Assembly (NCBI GenBank): GCA_030740295.1
Contig: JASLXP010000614.1
Location: 1 to 19,896, forward strand
DNA: 19,896 bases
DNA from: Planctomycetota bacterium
GTDB taxonomy: Bacteria; Planctomycetota; PUPC01; JACPCR01
Direction of reading: 5' to 3'
Made by a program: the position numbers and the translations under genes. Each line of letters starts with the position of its first letter. Position 1 is the first letter of the stretch. This document shows positions 15,506-19,896 of this stretch, one piece after another. A model generated the notes under the pieces. That model searched no databases, was not told where the DNA came from, and worked only from the letters and a program-made list of their open reading frames with translations.

Positions 15506-15560
15506 GGCAACAGGCACCGAGATAATGTAGCAGCCCTGAATTGCACTGACTTAAACGAGT

Positions 15561-15627
15561 GTGGCATGGGCGTCTCGCCCGTGGAGGATCGCAAGTCCTT
15601 TGACCACGGACGAGACGCCGATGCCAC
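15561..15627. repeat. large imperfect palindrome, dispersed-type repeat
   Basis: Arms 15561-15584 and 15604-15627 are inverted copies of each other, 22 of 24 bases identical, around a 19-base loop that itself contains AGGA/TCCT. The cores GGCGTCTCG and CGAGACGCC are perfect. The plus strand translates as GMGVSPVEDRKSF and HGRDADATMV, the same type of junk peptide as the unit at 3843-3893. It lies 55 bases after the beta-helix stop and could also act as a transcript-end hairpin, although no T-tract follows. Confidence 0.7.
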
Positions 15628-15776
15628 GATGGTGAAAGCAATGCCAAAACCGCTTAAGTCGTCGCCATTCGTAGCAAACCCGGTTGCTCGTAACGGCAAT
15701 CGTCACAGTTCATGTCAATCACAATCCAGTCTTCCCCTCCTGTCGGGGAAGCGCCACACACAAAAAGGGAGCGATC

Positions 15777-16481
15777 ATGTCCAGCAGATACCTGATTCTG
15801 TCCTCGGCTTTTGCAGTAGTTTGCCTGACCGGGAGCGATCTCGTCGGCGATGCGAAGAAGAGCCGGCAAAAGCCTTCTCTCGCGGAGCTTAAGGCCGTCA
15901 TTCAGCCTATGGTGGCCAGCCTGGAGCTGCCCGCCAAACAGAAGAGCATGGCGGATGGCGTGATGTCCGAAGATGCGTGGGCCACAATCCTCGAAGGCTT
16001 CAAGAAGAAGCGTGGGGGCGAGATTTTTACTGCCGCTCACGGCAAGATGCGAGAGATAGTGCCAACCCTCATGATGCCCAAGATGATGAAACACAACATG
16101 GGAAAGATCATGCAGCAGCGCATGAATAAGAAGGCCGGCCCCCCTTCGCAGAAGGATATTACTGCGATCCGCGAGAAATCACAGAAGGTCATGCGCGGCA
16201 AGCTGGCACCTGAGCTCATGAACAGTACAGACGGGCTCCAGGAACTGACAGGCCAACGAATGGAAGAGCTCCTGGCCGACAAAAAGGTCCTGGTTCGAGT
16301 CCTCGGAGACAAGGTCTCAGAAGTGGCTCTCCTCGGGGATCAGAAGACAAAGCTCGGGAAGGCCATAGCAGACGCGGGATACCCGGAATCACTTACCCAT
16401 GGCTCCGATCCGGTCCTTGATAAAAGGATGAAAACGATGCTGGAGGCAGTGATTGACAAGACGATCGCTGAACTGAAATAG
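15777..16481 (+). CDS. exported Met/Lys-rich protein of unknown function
   Basis: ATG 15777 is preferred to the in-frame upstream start at 15684 because AGGGAG lies five bases before it and because it begins a signal peptide: MSSRYLILSSAFAVVCLTGS, followed by a likely cleavage before residues 21-26. The mature part is about 210 residues, helical and basic. Residues 91-116 hold eight Met in 26 positions, in MM-x2-MM, M-x3-M and M-x3-M spacings (TLMMPKMMKHNMGKIMQQRM), flanked by His and Lys. Such Met clusters occur in Cu(I)-binding periplasmic proteins but also in nucleic-acid or hydrophobic-surface binders. No family is recognised. The MBL-fold gene starts 25 bases downstream, so the two are probably one operon. 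Confidence 0.75.
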   Translation: MSSRYLILSSAFAVVCLTGSDLVGDAKKSRQKPSLAELKAVIQPMVASLELPAKQKSMADGVMSEDAWATILEGFKKKRGGEIFTAAHGKMREIVPTLMMPKMMKHNMGKIMQQRMNKKAGPPSQKDITAIREKSQKVMRGKLAPELMNSTDGLQELTGQRMEELLADKKVLVRVLGDKVSEVALLGDQKTKLGKAIADAGYPESLTHGSDPVLDKRMKTMLEAVIDKTIAELK

Positions 16482-16506
16482 GCCAGAAGCGGAAAGGGAA
16501 CGACAG

Positions 16507-17412
16507 ATGAGACCGTTCTGTTGGTGCTGCCCACATCTCGTTAAAGTCATTCTGCTGGCCACGGCACTTGAAGGGACGCAATTGCAGGCAGCCGGCGGCA
16601 AGCCCGTGGCTTACTTCGTTTACGGGGACCGGCCTGGCGTCAAAGAGGGCTTCAAGCGTGCCTGGGGCTTCGACGTGGTTCTCGACGTCGCTGGCAAGCG
16701 ACTGATCTTCAATGTCGGAGCGGATCCCGGTATCCTGAAAAACAACCTTGCCATGGCCGGCATCAAGCCGGAGAGCATCGACGCGATTGTGATTTCTCAC
16801 CATCACTGGGAGATGTACGAAGGGCTTGCCGCCATCCTGGACACAAAACCTGAGGTGCCTGTCTACACGACGGAGATGACTGGGGGCCTCATCGAAAAGA
16901 TGAACCCGGATTGGGTGAAACAGCTCAAGGTCGTAAAAGCTCCCCTGGAGCTCTATCCGGGCCTGGTATTGATGAATCTCCGCAGCAAACCGAGAAGAGG
17001 GGGCCCCTTCGGCATCGACGAAGTCCACATGGTTCTCAAGACGGTCAAGGGGATGGTCATCTTTCAGGGTTGCGGGCATCCTGAGATCGTCAACATCGCC
17101 CGAAAGAGCCAGAAGCTGACAGGCCTTCCGCCCTACCTCATTATGGGAGGTATGCGGCTCCAACTGAAAGCGCAGGCGACTCAGCGACCAGGGCGGAAGC
17201 ACGCCTTTTATTCGCCGGCCGCCTACCATTCGTCTCTGCCTTACATACAGGGCATCGCGGCGGATCTGAAGAAGATGGGTCTGAAAAAGCTAATGCCCAC
17301 CCACTGTTCCGGTGAAGATGCCGAGCGCATCTTCAAGAGCCACTTCAAAGAGGGCTTCATCGACCACAAGCTCGGCATGAAGATGGAACTGCCGGCAGTG
17401 CAGAAGCCGTGA
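16507..17412 (+). CDS. exported metallo-beta-lactamase-fold protein, degenerate metal site
   Basis: The 301-residue protein begins with a hydrophobic leader (VKVILLATALEGTQLQAAGG, residues 12-31). Its body follows the MBL group that includes dihydropterin-ribofuranosyl-aminobenzene phosphate synthase-like proteins: IFNVGADPGILKNNLAMAGI (67-86), IDAIVISHHHWEMYEGL (91-107), MVIFQGCGHPEIVNI (183-197), YLIMGGMRL (210-218) and LMPTHCSG (262-269). Canonical relatives read SHGHxDHTGGL and GGFHL. Here His98 and His100 remain, but Asp becomes Glu102, His becomes Met103 and the GGFHL His becomes Arg217; His191 and His266 remain. GGAAAGGGA before ATG 16507 gives a good start. It may be a divergent enzyme, a non-catalytic binder, or use another metal. 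Confidence 0.85.
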   Translation: MRPFCWCCPHLVKVILLATALEGTQLQAAGGKPVAYFVYGDRPGVKEGFKRAWGFDVVLDVAGKRLIFNVGADPGILKNNLAMAGIKPESIDAIVISHHHWEMYEGLAAILDTKPEVPVYTTEMTGGLIEKMNPDWVKQLKVVKAPLELYPGLVLMNLRSKPRRGGPFGIDEVHMVLKTVKGMVIFQGCGHPEIVNIARKSQKLTGLPPYLIMGGMRLQLKAQATQRPGRKHAFYSPAAYHSSLPYIQGIAADLKKMGLKKLMPTHCSGEDAERIFKSHFKEGFIDHKLGMKMELPAVQKP

Positions 17413-17570
17413 TGCTTGCCGTGGTCGACGTTTCACTAAGCGCCTGGAATCGTGTCCGCAGGACTATCATGAATTGGCCTTCTTGCATTAGCCGCAGACT
17501 CCGCCCGATGGAGCGGAACAGATGGGTCACTATATTTGTTCTGATCTGGGCGACCCGGCGCAAAGGAATT

Positions 17571-17593
17571 GTCGCTCTAAGATTTTGAGCGAC
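17571..17593 (+). promoter_or_regulatory. stem-loop just before the SGNH/TPR gene
   Basis: GTCGCTC (17571-17577) and GAGCGAC (17587-17593) form a perfect 7-bp stem with a nine-base AT-rich loop, ending 11 bases before ATG 17605. No clear Shine-Dalgarno site exists before that ATG, so the hairpin may affect translation start, or it may be a weak transcript end for the upstream operon. No T-tract follows the stem. Confidence 0.4.
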
Positions 17594-17604
17594 ACTGGCT
17601 GGGT

Positions 17605-19896
17605 ATGCATCGAACTGAGAATCGACAAACTCGCTATCGGAATTACCGGTCGAAGGTAGCTATTGCGTGCTCAGTATTTTTCATTGTCATTGCGTTACTG
17701 GAATTGGGGGCGCGACTCATTGAGCCGGATTCTTACCCCCTCCTCCGGCTTAAGGTGACCGGCGGCCGGCGGTTCATCGTCGCCAACGAACACTCGAAGG
17801 TGATTGCCTCGGATCCCTTCTCGGGCATACGAAAACTCCAAATCGAATTAGGGTCTTCGCGTCGTCCAGTCATCGGTGTCGGCGAATCGACGATGTTCGG
17901 GTTCGGCTATTCACACAATGGATCATTCTTCAATATTGCGGAGACGCTCATTGAGGACGCGGTAGGTGATCGGGCTGAACTACCGATGTTTTACAACTGC
18001 GGGGTACCCGGCCATGGCTTCCAAACCATAACGCAGATCGTTCGGGAACTGGTCGACCTTGGCCTGCAGGACGCCATCTTCGTTGTGCAGAGCGCCCATA
18101 ACGAAACGTTGCCATTTGTTTTGAGCCGAACGCTGGCAAATCGAGATCCGCGCTTCCGGCTCATGATGTGGCTTCGACGGAATTCGCGTTTCTTTGCCGT
18201 CATCGGCGATTGGTACTGGAATCCAGCATCAATTGATCCGTCTTACAACCACGTAAGCCAGTCCCTCAAGTATGAATTGCTTGATTCAAACCGAAGCCAC
18301 CTGAAGACAATCCTCAATCTTGCTGCTCGATCCGGCTCAAAGGTCCTGCTGTGCACAGCAACTTCCAATGAGCAGGATCAACCTTCAGGATTCACGTTCC
18401 TTGATGACTATGACTCAAAGAATGACAACGAATTCAAGAGATTGAGGCTCAAGGCTAATCGCAAATTTGCTGTGGGTGACTGGCCAAGCGCTGCAGCATT
18501 GTTTGAACAGTGCATTGCCCTGACTGGCGGCGAGGCAAATTCCCTTTTCTGGCTTGGGAAGACGTATCAGTTCATGGGCGAAAACGAGCGTGCCGGCAAG
18601 GCGTTTCGTCAGGCCAGGAATCTCGATGGGGCGACCTGGCGCCCACGTGCATGGGATGCGATCAACGAGTTGTTCCTGACCTTTGCGAAGGACAACGGCA
18701 TCGCGATCGTCGATCTGGACGCTGTCTCGCGATCAATATCGGAAGGGGGCGTTCCTGGTCCACAACAGTTCCTGGACAATTGCCATCCAACATTCGAGAC
18801 GGCTATCCATCTGGGTTTAGAGTTTGCCCGTGTATTGCTTCCCGTTCTGTATCCCTCCCAACCGATTCAGACGCCACCACTGAAGCCGACGGAATACTAC
18901 GTCAAACGCCGACAGGTCAGTTTGAGTCAAGCGGCACACATTGCCATCTACTACTACCTTGAAAGGGACAACCCAAGAGCCGCACAGCATCACTTCGAGA
19001 CGCTCGATCTGCCGAAGCCCAGCCTGAAAACAGATCTGTTCAGATTCATGATATTGGCTCAGCTCTGCAGAATCAGCGAGGCCACAGTTCAACTCCAGAA
19101 AATCATCGAACATTATCCACCGGAGAGTATCCAGGGCCTTCTTACCAAGGATGAGGCCTTACTAAAGCTCATTCGTCGTGTTCCCTCTGTCTTCACTCGA
19201 TTACTGATGCCTGGCCACGAGCCGTTTCCTATGCAGATCTATCCTGAGAGATTTCATCCTGTCATAGAGAAGACGTCTAAAGGCAGCTTCGATGTCAAAG
19301 TTTATGCCCCGGCAGGATTCAGAATTACTATTGCCGGCCGTGAATCAGTGAGGGTCTGGTCGGGCCAACTGAAGGCCGGTATTCATTCAGTCGTGGCCAC
19401 TGATGAAACTCATTACGGGCTGTTTGAACTGATGTTGCCGGACGTCGTAGACGAATTCCACGTTGTGTCGTTCGTCAAGCTGCCTGAGAGTCTGCACGTT
19501 GAAGGAACAGAAATCTTCGGAGCAGATGGTTCACCACTGGTGCTGGTGAAAGGCGAAGATCGAATTTACGCGATCGACCCTCTGCCGGCGCGTGCCGAGA
19601 CGCTCACAAGGATGTTCCCTGAATGGGAGGTCGGGGAAAGAGACGGCTTTGCCCTCGTCCATCTGTCGAATGCTCTTCAATACCTTGCCGGCCAGCGCAA
19701 GCGAATCGCCAGGCTGAGTGAATTCACAGACCATCCGAGTCCCAGCCCGTCTCGCCATCGTCTTTGCACGCCGCCGGGCGATGCAAATTCTCTTGAAGGC
19801 CTGCTCAAGCTGATGCAGGCACATTACCTGGCCCAGCCACTTGCATTCGATTCAAAGTCTATTCCACAACAGTTGATGCCTTTCGATCCGTGGAGC
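17605..19896 (+). CDS. membrane-anchored SGNH-hydrolase/TPR protein, 3' end outside window
   Basis: One frame runs without a stop from ATG 17605 to the right edge: at least 764 residues. Residues 17-39 are a single membrane segment (KVAIACSVFFIVIALLELGARLI), after which the protein should face outside. Residues 86-96 (VIGVGESTMFG) match the GDSL/SGNH Block I with Ser95 as nucleophile. QFLDNCHPT (about 389-397) matches Block V, with Asp392 and His395. Between them, roughly 276-340, lies a TPR-like segment (KANRKFAVGDWPSAAALFEQCI, FWLGKTYQFMGENERAGKAFRQARNL), an inserted arrangement seen in SGNH/TPR proteins of planctomycetes and relatives. Block III may be at VVQSAHNET (153-161). A long tail beyond residue 400 carries more helical repeats and then a beta-rich region. 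SGNH enzymes are esterases or acetyl-group hydrolases; the target is unknown. Confidence 0.8.
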   Translation, partial: MHRTENRQTRYRNYRSKVAIACSVFFIVIALLELGARLIEPDSYPLLRLKVTGGRRFIVANEHSKVIASDPFSGIRKLQIELGSSRRPVIGVGESTMFGFGYSHNGSFFNIAETLIEDAVGDRAELPMFYNCGVPGHGFQTITQIVRELVDLGLQDAIFVVQSAHNETLPFVLSRTLANRDPRFRLMMWLRRNSRFFAVIGDWYWNPASIDPSYNHVSQSLKYELLDSNRSHLKTILNLAARSGSKVLLCTATSNEQDQPSGFTFLDDYDSKNDNEFKRLRLKANRKFAVGDWPSAAALFEQCIALTGGEANSLFWLGKTYQFMGENERAGKAFRQARNLDGATWRPRAWDAINELFLTFAKDNGIAIVDLDAVSRSISEGGVPGPQQFLDNCHPTFETAIHLGLEFARVLLPVLYPSQPIQTPPLKPTEYYVKRRQVSLSQAAHIAIYYYLERDNPRAAQHHFETLDLPKPSLKTDLFRFMILAQLCRISEATVQLQKIIEHYPPESIQGLLTKDEALLKLIRRVPSVFTRLLMPGHEPFPMQIYPERFHPVIEKTSKGSFDVKVYAPAGFRITIAGRESVRVWSGQLKAGIHSVVATDETHYGLFELMLPDVVDEFHVVSFVKLPESLHVEGTEIFGADGSPLVLVKGEDRIYAIDPLPARAETLTRMFPEWEVGERDGFALVHLSNALQYLAGQRKRIARLSEFTDHPSPSPSRHRLCTPPGDANSLEGLLKLMQAHYLAQPLAFDSKSIPQQLMPFDPWS

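Noticed and set aside
15684..15776. N-terminal extension of the Met-rich exported protein
   Set aside because: The extension lacks a ribosome-binding site and would bury the obvious signal peptide that starts at 15777.
16393..17229. Minus-strand open frame of 278 codons
   Set aside because: It is antisense to the MBL-fold gene, which has a signal peptide, fold motifs and a good ribosome-binding site.
1..19896. CRISPR array, prophage, integrative element or anti-phage island
   Set aside because: No regularly spaced repeats, integrase, transposase, nuclease, helicase or phage structural proteins are visible in any frame.

Overview
The window looks like a metagenome-style contig from a free-living, Shine-Dalgarno-using bacterium of moderately high GC. 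The mix of HEAT-repeat proteins, right-handed beta-helix proteins, a BNR sialidase-like propeller, DinB and PIG-L family proteins, an SGNH/TPR protein and short palindromic repeats that translate into GVPPV/RLS-like peptides is what I associate with Planctomycetes, Verrucomicrobia, Lentisphaerae and nearby lineages. That placement is an impression from gene content, not from a phylogenetic marker. I see no rRNA, CRISPR array, transposase, integrase or phage structural gene.

Layout. Positions 1-1666 (+) hold the 3' end of a HEAT-like gene and a small nucleotidyltransferase-fold gene, closed by a good hairpin terminator. From 13161 down to 2055 nine genes lie on the minus strand. In transcription order they are: a HEAT-repeat protein, a DHOD/Dus-like FMN barrel, a BtrH/C39-like protein, an exported alpha/alpha-toroid plus beta-propeller fusion, a 310-residue orphan, a DinB-family protein, a 417-residue orphan, a sialidase-like Asp-box propeller and a beta-helix protein. 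The six inner genes (10499 to 3931) are spaced by about 6-54 bases and look like one operon. The flanking genes are separated by 240-380 bases. From 13713 the plus strand carries a PIG-L-like protein with an altered active-site motif, a beta-helix gene that has lost its 5' end at an abrupt junction, an exported Met/Lys-rich protein, and an exported metallo-beta-lactamase-fold protein whose metal-site motif is degenerate. The last gene, 17605 to the right edge, is a very long membrane-anchored SGNH-hydrolase/TPR protein that runs out of the window.

Non-coding features include a tRNA-like sequence with a shortened anticodon arm inside an extended hairpin (13193-13274), two large palindromic repeat units (3843-3893 and 15561-15627), an imperfect inverted repeat in an AT-rich island (11556-11626), and a hairpin directly before the SGNH gene.

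How the genes may work together is mostly unknown. The minus-strand operon mixes carbohydrate-type folds with two proteins I cannot place, so it is the best candidate for an undescribed pathway. The plus-strand pair 15777-17412 encodes two exported proteins 25 bases apart, one Met-rich and one with a non-canonical metal site, and is the second candidate.
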